DNA from: an uncultured Bacteroidota bacterium
GTDB taxonomy: Bacteria; Bacteroidota; Bacteroidia; Bacteroidales; VadinHA17
Direction: 5' to 3'
Length of the DNA stretch: 64,000 nt
Assembly: GCA_903844815.1 (NCBI GenBank)
Contig: CAIMVD010000172.1
Coordinates: 41,798-105,797, forward strand
The notes below the pieces were generated by a model. It saw only the letters and a list, made by a program, of their open reading frames with translations, did not search any database and had not been told where the DNA came from. The translations under genes were made by a program, and so were the position numbers. Below are positions 27,849 through 34,795 of this stretch, in pieces. The first letter of the stretch is position 1. Each line of letters opens with the position of its first letter.

Positions 27849-28682
27849 ATGTTCAAAATGAAAATTGCAATTCAGGGAGAAGCGGGAAGTTTTCATGAAG
27901 TGGCTGCCAGGCTGTATTTCAGTTATGATAATATAGAAGTAATGCCTTGTTCGACTTTCGATATTACAATCGATGCCGTAAAATCCGGAGAGGTCGACTT
28001 CGCAATAATGGCAATTGAAAACGCCCGATCCGGAAGCATTCTTTCAAACTATACACTTATCAGGGAATCAGGAATGAAGATTCTCGGGGAACAGAATCTG
28101 AGAATAGTCCAGAATCTCATGGCGCTGCCAGGCCAGACCATTGCCGATATCAGGGAAATAAGAACTCATCCCATCGCTATTATTCAGTGCATGGCCTTTC
28201 TCAACGGACATCCCGGAATAACACTTGTAGAAACCGATGATACTGCAGGAAGTGCTCGACAGATAAGCGAATCGGGAGACATGGGAGTTGCTGCAATAGC
28301 ATCCTCTGCTGCTGCGGAACTCTACGGCCTCGAGATGCTGGCCGAAAGCATCGAAACCTACAAGCAGAACTATACGAGATTTTGCATCATCGGACCTGAA
28401 GATCATGGAAACAGAAAAGGAAACAAAGTCTCTATTTGTTTCTCAACAGGTCATAAACCAGGTTCCCTTGCAAAAGTACTCGTGAAACTCGCCGAACTTG
28501 ATATCAACCTTTCAAAAATCCAGTCAGTACCCCGTATGAACGACGAATGGGAATACATGTTCTATCTGGACCTCGAATTGAACAAAAACACAAACTCAGG
28601 AGTAATACAAAGGGTTCTTAAAAACCTTACATCAAACCTTGAGATACTGGGAGTATATTATAAAGGAGACATGGCATTATGA
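27849..28682 (+). CDS. pheA: Prephenate dehydratase
   Basis: Converts prephenate to phenylpyruvate. The 277-residue protein has the two-lobe PDT domain (IAIQGEAGSFHEVAARLYF at the start; the catalytic TRF motif in QNYTRFCIIG, ~residue 176) and a C-terminal ACT domain (GSLAKVLVKLAELDINLSKIQS, ~199-270) for phenylalanine feedback. No chorismate mutase domain is fused here; that activity is on the DAHP synthase at 30699. ATG 27858 is an alternative start that would begin MKIAIQGEAG. The stop overlaps the next gene by 4 bp. Confidence 0.94.
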   Translation: MFKMKIAIQGEAGSFHEVAARLYFSYDNIEVMPCSTFDITIDAVKSGEVDFAIMAIENARSGSILSNYTLIRESGMKILGEQNLRIVQNLMALPGQTIADIREIRTHPIAIIQCMAFLNGHPGITLVETDDTAGSARQISESGDMGVAAIASSAAAELYGLEMLAESIETYKQNYTRFCIIGPEDHGNRKGNKVSICFSTGHKPGSLAKVLVKLAELDINLSKIQSVPRMNDEWEYMFYLDLELNKNTNSGVIQRVLKNLTSNLEILGVYYKGDMAL

Positions 28683-29842
28683 GAATTAAACCAGCCGACA
28701 GGACAAACACAGTACAGGAATACTATTTTTCGCGAAAACTCGCCCAGATCGATAAGATGCGAAGAGAGGGAGCCGATATAATCAACCTTGGCATAGGCAG
28801 CCCCGATCAGCCTCCTTCAGAAAACACAGTTGCGGCTCTTAAATCGACAGCTGAGAAATCCACATCGCACGGATATCAGAGTTACACAGGAAGTCCTGCG
28901 CTCAGAAAGGCATTTGCCGACTGGTACAGAAAATATTTTCACACGGAACTAAATCCCGATAATGAAATACTTCCACTCCTTGGCAGCAAGGAAGGGATAA
29001 TGCACATTAGTATGGCCTTTGTAAATCCCGGCGACGAAGTGCTGATTCCCGATCCCGGTTATCCCACATATTCCTCGGTTACAAACCTTGTTGGAGGAGT
29101 TGTCAGAAATTATGATCTGAAGGAAGAAAACGGGTGGCTGCCCGACCTTGAAGCCCTTGAACAAAGCGATCTCAGCAGGGTAAAAATAATGTGGGTCAAT
29201 TACCCGAATATGCCGACAGGTACTAAAGGTTCCGTAGAACTATTCGAAAAACTAGTTGGTTTTGCAAAAAAACATAACATCCTCTTATGCAACGACAATC
29301 CTTACAGCTTCATATTAAACAATGATTATCACAGCCTTCTTGAAGTCGACGGGGCAAAGGAAATTGCACTTGAACTAAATTCACTCAGCAAATCGCATAA
29401 TATGGCCGGATGGCGCATTGGAATGGTTGCCGGCCACAGCGATATTATAAAGGAAGTGCTTAAGGTCAAAAGCAACATGGATTCGGGAATGTTCCTCGGC
29501 CTTCAGGCAGCTGCCATTGAGGCGCTTAATAACCCGGAATCATGGTACGATACGGTCAACATTGTATATAAAAAACGGCGTCGGATTGTTGAGGAGATAA
29601 TGGATCTGCTAGGCTGTAACTTTGATCGTTCCCAGACCGGCCTTTTTGTTTGGGGCAGAATACCAACGGAGATTGCAGACTGCGAATCTTTCATAGAAGA
29701 TATCCTTAACCATACGCATGTTTTCATAACACCAGGTTTCATTTTCGGGAATAATGGAAGCAGGTATCTGCGTATTTCACTTTGTGCTACGGAAGAAAGA
29801 TTACTGGAGGCGAAAGAGAGATTAAAAAAAAGGAAACAATGA
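28679..29842 (+). CDS. Class I/II PLP-dependent aminotransferase (aromatic/aspartate type)
   Basis: The 387-residue fold-type I aminotransferase has the N-terminal region INLGIGSPDQPPSENTV, GSKEGIMHISMAF, PDPGYPTYSSVTNL, NYPNMPTGTKGS, and the PLP-lysine motif LNSLSKSHNMAGWRIGMVAG (Lys near residue 239). Its place between pheA and tyrA suggests transamination of phenylpyruvate and hydroxyphenylpyruvate, or of prephenate, but the class also includes LL-diaminopimelate aminotransferases, so the substrate is inferred from context. It overlaps both neighbours by 4 bp. Confidence 0.88.
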   Translation: MRIKPADRTNTVQEYYFSRKLAQIDKMRREGADIINLGIGSPDQPPSENTVAALKSTAEKSTSHGYQSYTGSPALRKAFADWYRKYFHTELNPDNEILPLLGSKEGIMHISMAFVNPGDEVLIPDPGYPTYSSVTNLVGGVVRNYDLKEENGWLPDLEALEQSDLSRVKIMWVNYPNMPTGTKGSVELFEKLVGFAKKHNILLCNDNPYSFILNNDYHSLLEVDGAKEIALELNSLSKSHNMAGWRIGMVAGHSDIIKEVLKVKSNMDSGMFLGLQAAAIEALNNPESWYDTVNIVYKKRRRIVEEIMDLLGCNFDRSQTGLFVWGRIPTEIADCESFIEDILNHTHVFITPGFIFGNNGSRYLRISLCATEERLLEAKERLKKRKQ

Positions 29843-30684
29843 CAATAGCAGTAGTAGGAATAGGCCTCATCGGGGGCTCTCTGATGGTTGATCTCCGCAG
29901 GCGGGGTTTTGCCGACAGGGTAATTGGTGTTGACTCCAGCCTTCATCACCAGAACATAGCTCTTCTGTGCGGACTTGTTGATGAGATTGACACTCTCGAT
30001 AATGCCGTTGACAAGAGCGATTTGATAGTGCTTGCAACCCCGGTTAATACCAATTGTGCACTTCTTCCCGGAATATTAACAAGAATTGAAGGAACAACAA
30101 AGGTAGTAACGGATATGGGGTCAACAAAAGGCAGCATTGCCTTAGCTTCAGCCGGCCATAGTGCCAGGGGCAGGTATGTAGCAGTGCACCCAATGGCAGG
30201 AACGGAATACTCGGGGCCACTGGCGGCCATCGGGAAACTGTTCGACTACAAAACAGCAATAATCTGCGACAGGGAATTGAGCGATACTGATGCGCTCGGG
30301 AAGATCGAGAAGATGCTTGAACTGTTAAACATGCGCAAGGTCTATATGAATTCAAGCGATCATGACGTACATGTCGCATACATTTCGCATATATCTCACA
30401 TAACATCCTTCTCGCTTGCATTGAGCGTACTCGATAAGGAACATGAAGAGAAGAATATCCTGACGCTTGCAGGGGGAGGTTTTGAGAGCACGGTTCGTCT
30501 GGCCAAGAGCAATGGGGAAACATGGGCGCCTATTTTTATTGAGAATGCCGATTACATCCTTGAAGTAATGGATACATATACTGATAAAATGAATGAATTC
30601 AGGAAGTTGATAGTAAACAAGGATATAAACGGATTGAAAGCCCTGATGGAAGAAGCTAATAAAATAAGAAAAATACTGAACTAA
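29839..30684 (+). CDS. tyrA: Prephenate dehydrogenase
   Basis: Oxidative decarboxylation of prephenate toward tyrosine. The open frame begins at 29782, but the Rossmann start is TIAVVGIGLIGGSLMVDLRRRGF, so the ATG at 29839 (overlapping the aminotransferase stop) is chosen, giving 281 residues. Seen: the dinucleotide motif GxGxxG, VTDMGSTKGSI, VAVHPMAGTEYSGP with the catalytic His, and the helical C-terminal dimerisation domain with HVAYISHISH. There is no fused chorismate mutase and no ACT domain. Confidence 0.94.
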   Translation: MTIAVVGIGLIGGSLMVDLRRRGFADRVIGVDSSLHHQNIALLCGLVDEIDTLDNAVDKSDLIVLATPVNTNCALLPGILTRIEGTTKVVTDMGSTKGSIALASAGHSARGRYVAVHPMAGTEYSGPLAAIGKLFDYKTAIICDRELSDTDALGKIEKMLELLNMRKVYMNSSDHDVHVAYISHISHITSFSLALSVLDKEHEEKNILTLAGGGFESTVRLAKSNGETWAPIFIENADYILEVMDTYTDKMNEFRKLIVNKDINGLKALMEEANKIRKILN

Positions 30685-30698
30685 TTAATTACAAAGAG

Positions 30699-31814
30699 AT
30701 GACAGTAAAACTTGAAAATTCGCAAATAAAGGATTGGAGAGGCTATAAAAGCAGGCCTTTTCTGATCTCAGGACCCTGCAGCGCCGAAACCGAGGAACAG
30801 GTCATGGAAACTGCCCGTCAGCTGGCAGCCTTGAATCAGATAAGCGTATTCCGGGCTGGTATCTGGAAACCCCGCACCCGTCCTAATTCATTCGAAGGAG
30901 TTGGCACCGAGGGTTTGAAATGGCTCAGAAGGGTTAAACAGGAAACCGGCCTTCTTGTAGGAACTGAAGTTGCCAACGAAAAACATGTTTATGAAGCCCT
31001 TAAATATGGAATCGACCTGCTTTGGATAGGGGCCAGAACTTCTGTTAATCCTTTCACAGTACAGGAAATATCCGATGCACTGAACGGAGTCGATATTATG
31101 GTGCTTGTAAAGAACCCTGTAAATCCCGATCTCGAATTATGGATAGGGGCAATTGAAAGGATAGCCAGGGCAGGAATCACAAGGATTGGGGCGATACACC
31201 GCGGGTTTTCTTCCTATGAAAAAACCCTGTACCGGAATCAGCCCAACTGGCAGCTGCCCATCGAACTTAGAAGAAGAATTCCCGAATTGCCAATAATATG
31301 CGATCCCAGCCATATTTCAGGTTCAAGGCAATACCTGCATGAGATCTCGCAGAAGGCAATGGACCTGAACTTCGACGGACTCATGATTGAATCACATATC
31401 GATCCATCAAAAGCGCTGAGCGACGCTGCACAGCAGCTCACGCCAAACGACCTCAAGGAACTTCTTAGCAGGCTTATTCTTCGTAATGCAAGCACCGACG
31501 ATCCAAGGTTACTTGATGTTCTTGGAGAACTCAGGCAGCAGATCGATGTTTATGATGAGCATCTTCTTGACCTGATGGAGCAAAGAATGAAAGTTGCAGA
31601 AACGATCGGACGTTATAAAAAAGAAAATAATATCACTATCTTGCAGAGCACCCGGTGGGACGAGATTATAAAAAAAGTAATTATCAAAGGCCAGGCAAAA
31701 GGACTTAGCGCCGAGCTTATTGATGCAATGTTCAAAGCAATTCATCAGGAATCTATTAACCATCAGATGAAGGTAATGAACAACGGAGACAAGGATAAGC
31801 CGGGCGAAAAATAA
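30699..31814 (+). CDS. aroF: Bifunctional DAHP synthase / chorismate mutase
   Basis: The N-terminal ~260 residues are a DAHP synthase, the first shikimate-pathway step (PEP plus erythrose 4-phosphate): FLISGPCSAETEEQVMETA, FRAGIWKPRTRPNSFEGVG, AIHRGFSSYEKTLYRN, ICDPSHISG with a metal-binding His, and MIESHIDPSKALSDAAQQLTP. The C-terminal ~90 residues (from ~272, LGELRQQIDVYDEHLLDLMEQRM) are an AroQ-type chorismate mutase. In such fusions the mutase domain can also serve in feedback control by chorismate or prephenate. The total of 371 residues fits the Bacteroidota fusion. Confidence 0.94.
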   Translation: MTVKLENSQIKDWRGYKSRPFLISGPCSAETEEQVMETARQLAALNQISVFRAGIWKPRTRPNSFEGVGTEGLKWLRRVKQETGLLVGTEVANEKHVYEALKYGIDLLWIGARTSVNPFTVQEISDALNGVDIMVLVKNPVNPDLELWIGAIERIARAGITRIGAIHRGFSSYEKTLYRNQPNWQLPIELRRRIPELPIICDPSHISGSRQYLHEISQKAMDLNFDGLMIESHIDPSKALSDAAQQLTPNDLKELLSRLILRNASTDDPRLLDVLGELRQQIDVYDEHLLDLMEQRMKVAETIGRYKKENNITILQSTRWDEIIKKVIIKGQAKGLSAELIDAMFKAIHQESINHQMKVMNNGDKDKPGEK

Positions 31815-31829
31815 AAACATCTTGAATTT

Positions 31830-33080
31830 ATGGAAAGATCTGTAGAACCGTCAGAAGTTAAGGGCAGCGTAAAAGCCCCGTCATCAAAAAGTGTTACGCA
31901 GCGTGTAATAGCGGCAGCCCTGCTTGCCGACGGTCAGAGTATCATCAGGAATCCCTCATATTGCGATGATTCACTCGCTGCCATGAGCATAGCAGTCGGT
32001 TTGGGTGCAAAGGTTGAACCTCATCCCGATGAGCTGAGGATTACAGGCTCTGCCATACTGAAAGAGACTAAACTCAATTGCGGGGAGTCAGGCCTTGCAA
32101 TTCGGATGTTCTCCCCAATTGCAGCCCTCTACTCTGCCGAAATTACAATGAACGGAGCTAATTCTCTCAAGAAAAGACCAATGCATATGATCGAAGAGGC
32201 TTTAAGCCAGCTTGGTGTAAAATGCACTTCTTCTGCAGGATTCCTCCCTCTTACAATCGAGGGTCCTATAACAGGCGGCAAATGTACAATTGACGGTTCT
32301 GTGAGCAGCCAGCTTCTTACGGGTCTTCTTATGGCTCTGCCTCTTGCCGAGAATGATTCGGAAATTACCGTTTCGAACCTCAAAAGCAAACCTTATATTG
32401 ACCTGACTTTAAGCATACTGCAAGCTTACGGAATTGAAATACATAATGATGACTACAGAGTTTTCAGGATTCCGGGCCGTCAGAAATTTATTCCGCATAC
32501 ATTTAACGCGGAAGGCGACTGGAGCGGCGCAGCATTCCTGCTTGTAGCAGGTGCAATTAAAGGGAACATTTCTGTTACCGGTCTCAACACCAAAAGCAGT
32601 CAGAGCGATATGGCAATTCTTCAGGCACTGGAAAAAGCAGGAGCTCAAATGACTGTTGCCGATTCGAAAGTCGACATATCCCGAAGCGAACTGAAAGCAT
32701 TCGAGTTCGACGCAACGGACTCGCCCGACCTCTTTCCTCCTCTCGTTGCATTAGCTGCATATTGCAGCGGCACGTCAGTAATTAAAGGAGTATCGAGGCT
32801 TAAATACAAGGAGAGTAACAGGGCTGAAACTCTGAAGAATGAGTTTGGCAAGATGAAGGTCGATATTGAACTTAAGGAAGATCTGATGCTTGTGACAGGC
32901 GGACAGCCGCAGGGAGCACATATAGAATCGCACGATGACCATCGTATCACAATGGCTGCCGCTGTTGCAGCACTGGGAGCTTCCGGTAGTATTTATATCA
33001 GGGACTCTCATTGTGTCACGAAATCTTATCCTGGATTTTTCGATGATCTTAGAATGCTTGGAGCAATTGTTCATGAATGA
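31830..33080 (+). CDS. aroA: EPSP synthase (3-phosphoshikimate 1-carboxyvinyltransferase)
   Basis: Transfers the enolpyruvyl group of PEP to shikimate 3-phosphate. The 416-residue protein has KAPSSKSVTQRVIAAALLADG at the N-terminus, NCGESGLAIRMFSPIAALY (the PEP loop; the usual NSGT is replaced by ESGL), KKRPMHMIEEAL, VSSQLLTGLLMALP, and near the end RLKYKESNRAETLKNEF and SHDDHRITMAAAVAALG. The GESG variant is why inhibitor response or class cannot be guessed. It is the last gene of the aromatic operon; no clear terminator follows before the trp promoter at 33163. Confidence 0.93.
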   Translation: MERSVEPSEVKGSVKAPSSKSVTQRVIAAALLADGQSIIRNPSYCDDSLAAMSIAVGLGAKVEPHPDELRITGSAILKETKLNCGESGLAIRMFSPIAALYSAEITMNGANSLKKRPMHMIEEALSQLGVKCTSSAGFLPLTIEGPITGGKCTIDGSVSSQLLTGLLMALPLAENDSEITVSNLKSKPYIDLTLSILQAYGIEIHNDDYRVFRIPGRQKFIPHTFNAEGDWSGAAFLLVAGAIKGNISVTGLNTKSSQSDMAILQALEKAGAQMTVADSKVDISRSELKAFEFDATDSPDLFPPLVALAAYCSGTSVIKGVSRLKYKESNRAETLKNEFGKMKVDIELKEDLMLVTGGQPQGAHIESHDDHRITMAAAVAALGASGSIYIRDSHCVTKSYPGFFDDLRMLGAIVHE

Positions 33081-33162
33081 AACGAGAAGGTCGGTTTTTT
33101 AATCAAAATTGACCCGGTTTAGTAAAAAAGATGAAAATAAATTAATAATATGCCTGTTTCCA

Positions 33163-33191
33163 TTGATATTTTAAATTTTTAATTATTTTTG
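33163..33191 (+). promoter_or_regulatory. Promoter of the trpB unit
   Basis: TTG (33163-33165) and TATTTTTG (33184-33191), 18 bp apart: a good Bacteroidota -33/-7 pair. The -7 box ends only 5 bp before the first ATG of the Trp leader, so the mRNA would be nearly leaderless if that ATG is used. The ATG at 33206 or 33209 gives a more ordinary 5' end. Confidence 0.7.
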
Positions 33192-33196
33192 TTTCT

Positions 33197-33259
33197 ATGA
33201 AAACAATGATGTTAAAGGCATGGTCTTGGCGCAGCTCACAAATTGATGCTGTGAATTAG
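33197..33259 (+). CDS. trpL: Trp leader peptide
   Basis: A 20-codon frame, MKTMMLKAWSWRSSQIDAVN, with Trp codons at 33221-33223 and 33227-33229, ending TAG. It lies between a promoter and the terminator at 33289. Alternative starts at 33206 or 33209 keep both Trp codons. The position of the Trp pair is right for a stalled ribosome to cover the segment 33236-33240 and free 33246-33255 for antitermination. Confidence 0.9.
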   Translation: MKTMMLKAWSWRSSQIDAVN

Positions 33260-33309
33260 CCGTTTTGTAACATTTTAAAGATATTATAAAGGCACGCCGT
33301 TCACAGCGT
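33236..33309 (+). promoter_or_regulatory. Trp attenuator switch (1:2 hairpin and antiterminator)
   Basis: Segment 1 TCACA (33236-33240) pairs with TGTGA (33250-33254). The competing antiterminator pairs ATGCTGTGAA (33246-33255) with TTCACAGCGT (33300-33309), ten pairs with one G-U. This uses the loop and right arm of the terminator, so the two structures exclude each other. The layout is the classical 1:2, 2:3, 3:4 switch. Confidence 0.88.
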
Positions 33310-33318
33310 GCCTTTTTT
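33289..33318 (+). terminator. Attenuator terminator upstream of trpB
   Basis: AAGGCACGC (33289-33297) pairs with GCGTGCCTT (33306-33314) around the 8-base loop CGTTCACA, followed by a T-run to 33318, 27 bp before trpB. Confidence 0.93.
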
Positions 33319-33344
33319 ATTTATTAACCATTAATCTATATTCA

Positions 33345-34706
33345 ATGAAAAAGAGCTTCAAAATTCAATTAAGCGACAAAGAAATGCCAAGACAATGGTA
33401 TAACATAACAGCTGATATGCCGAATAAACCTTTGCCTCCCCTCCATCCCGGCACAAAACAGCCGATAGGGCCCGAGGACCTCGCAGCAATTTTCCCAATG
33501 GAACTGATAAAACAGGAGGTTGCTTCAGAAAGATACATTGACATTCCCGAGGAGGTTCGGAGTTTATACTTAAGTTTCCGGCCTTCACCCCTCTTCAGGG
33601 CTGTTAACCTTGAAAAAGCACTCGGAACAAAAAGCAAGATCTACTACAAATATGAAGGTGGCAACTATTCAGGCTCGCATAAAGCCAATACAGCCATCCC
33701 ACAGGCATATTATAACAAGATGGAGGGCGTAAGGAGGATTACTACCGAAACCGGGGCAGGCCAGTGGGGAAGTGCCATGAGCTATGCCTGCCACCATTTC
33801 GGAATTGAACTTCTCGTATTCATGGTAAAAGTAAGCTATAACCAGAAGCCGGGCCGTAAACTCCTGATGAATACCTACAATGCCAAGGTGATTCCATCGC
33901 CAAGCACAATGACCTCAGCTGGAAGAGCAGTCCTCGAAAAAGATCCCGACTCCCCCGGAAGCCTTGGAATTGCCATTTCAGAAGCGGTTGAGGTTGCAAT
34001 TCAGGATCCCTACACAAAATATGCTCTCGGGAGCGTTCTGAATCATGTGGTGCTTCACCAGACAATTATAGGACAGGAAGCTATGCTGCAGTTTGATAAA
34101 ACAGGTGACTATCCCGATGTTGTAATCGGTTGTTTCGGAGGAGGATCTAACTTCGCCGGTATTACATTCCCATTCCTCCGCGAGAAGCTGGTGAACGGAA
34201 AAAACACCAGGTTCGTGGCAGTTGAACCATCATCGTGCCCTAAACTTACAAAAGGAAAATTCATGTACGATTTTGGCGACTCGGCTGGAATGACTCCGCT
34301 ACTGCCTATGTATACCCTGGGGCATAATTATATGCCCGATAAGATCCATGCAGGAGGCTTGAGATATCACGGCGCAGGAGCTATTGTAAGCCAGCTCCTG
34401 AAAGACGGATTTATTGAGGCCAAGGCAAAAATGCAGAGGGAATGCTTTGAGGCAGCAGTCCTCTTTGCAAGGAATGAAGGAATACTTCCCGCCCCTGAAT
34501 CTTCTTATGCAATAGCAGGTGCACTTGATGAAGCCAGAAGAGCCGACCTCGAAGGAGTATCAAAGACTATTCTATTCAATCTCAGCGGCCATGGACATTT
34601 CGACATCTCTGCATACGAAAAATACTTCGAGAATAACTTGCCCGATCATGAACTTACAAAGGCAGAAGTAGAAGAAGCCCTGTCGCATATCGATATTCCG
34701 ATTTAA
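33345..34706 (+). CDS. trpB: Tryptophan synthase beta chain, TrpB2 type
   Basis: PLP enzyme that joins indole and serine to tryptophan. The 453-residue protein is of the long TrpB2 type rather than the ~400-residue TrpB1: it starts with the TrpB2-like PRQWYNITADMPNKPLPPLHPGT, has the PLP lysine in GGNYSGSHKANTAIPQAYY (~residue 110), ETGAGQWGSAMSYACHHFG, the phosphate loop CFGGGSNFAGITFPF, and SSYAIAGALDEARRA. No trpA or other trp genes are adjacent. The Trp attenuator in front supports a role in tryptophan supply, perhaps salvage of free indole. Confidence 0.93.
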   Translation: MKKSFKIQLSDKEMPRQWYNITADMPNKPLPPLHPGTKQPIGPEDLAAIFPMELIKQEVASERYIDIPEEVRSLYLSFRPSPLFRAVNLEKALGTKSKIYYKYEGGNYSGSHKANTAIPQAYYNKMEGVRRITTETGAGQWGSAMSYACHHFGIELLVFMVKVSYNQKPGRKLLMNTYNAKVIPSPSTMTSAGRAVLEKDPDSPGSLGIAISEAVEVAIQDPYTKYALGSVLNHVVLHQTIIGQEAMLQFDKTGDYPDVVIGCFGGGSNFAGITFPFLREKLVNGKNTRFVAVEPSSCPKLTKGKFMYDFGDSAGMTPLLPMYTLGHNYMPDKIHAGGLRYHGAGAIVSQLLKDGFIEAKAKMQRECFEAAVLFARNEGILPAPESSYAIAGALDEARRADLEGVSKTILFNLSGHGHFDISAYEKYFENNLPDHELTKAEVEEALSHIDIPI

Positions 34707-34745
34707 TTTATTCCAGATATCTCTAAAGCAAAGAGCAGATATTAG

Positions 34746-34775
34746 AAAAGCCCCGGATCTCTCCGGGGCTTTTTA
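34746..34775. terminator. Bidirectional terminator between trpB and the giant surface protein
   Basis: AAAAGCCCCGG (34746-34756) and CCGGGGCTTTTT (34763-34774) form an 8-bp GC-rich stem with A and T flanks on both sides and a six-base loop, so it can stop transcription from trpB (+) and from the convergent gene (-). Confidence 0.92.
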
Positions 34776-34795
34776 TGTATTTCCTTTTCAGAATG

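Noticed and set aside
30044..30523. 159-residue minus-strand ORF inside tyrA
   Set aside because: Shadow of a well-supported gene, with no promoter, signal or recognisable domain.
33345..34706. Threonine synthase or other PLP beta-family enzyme
   Set aside because: The GSHKANTA lysine motif, the GGGSNFAG phosphate loop and the preceding Trp attenuator all fit TrpB2.
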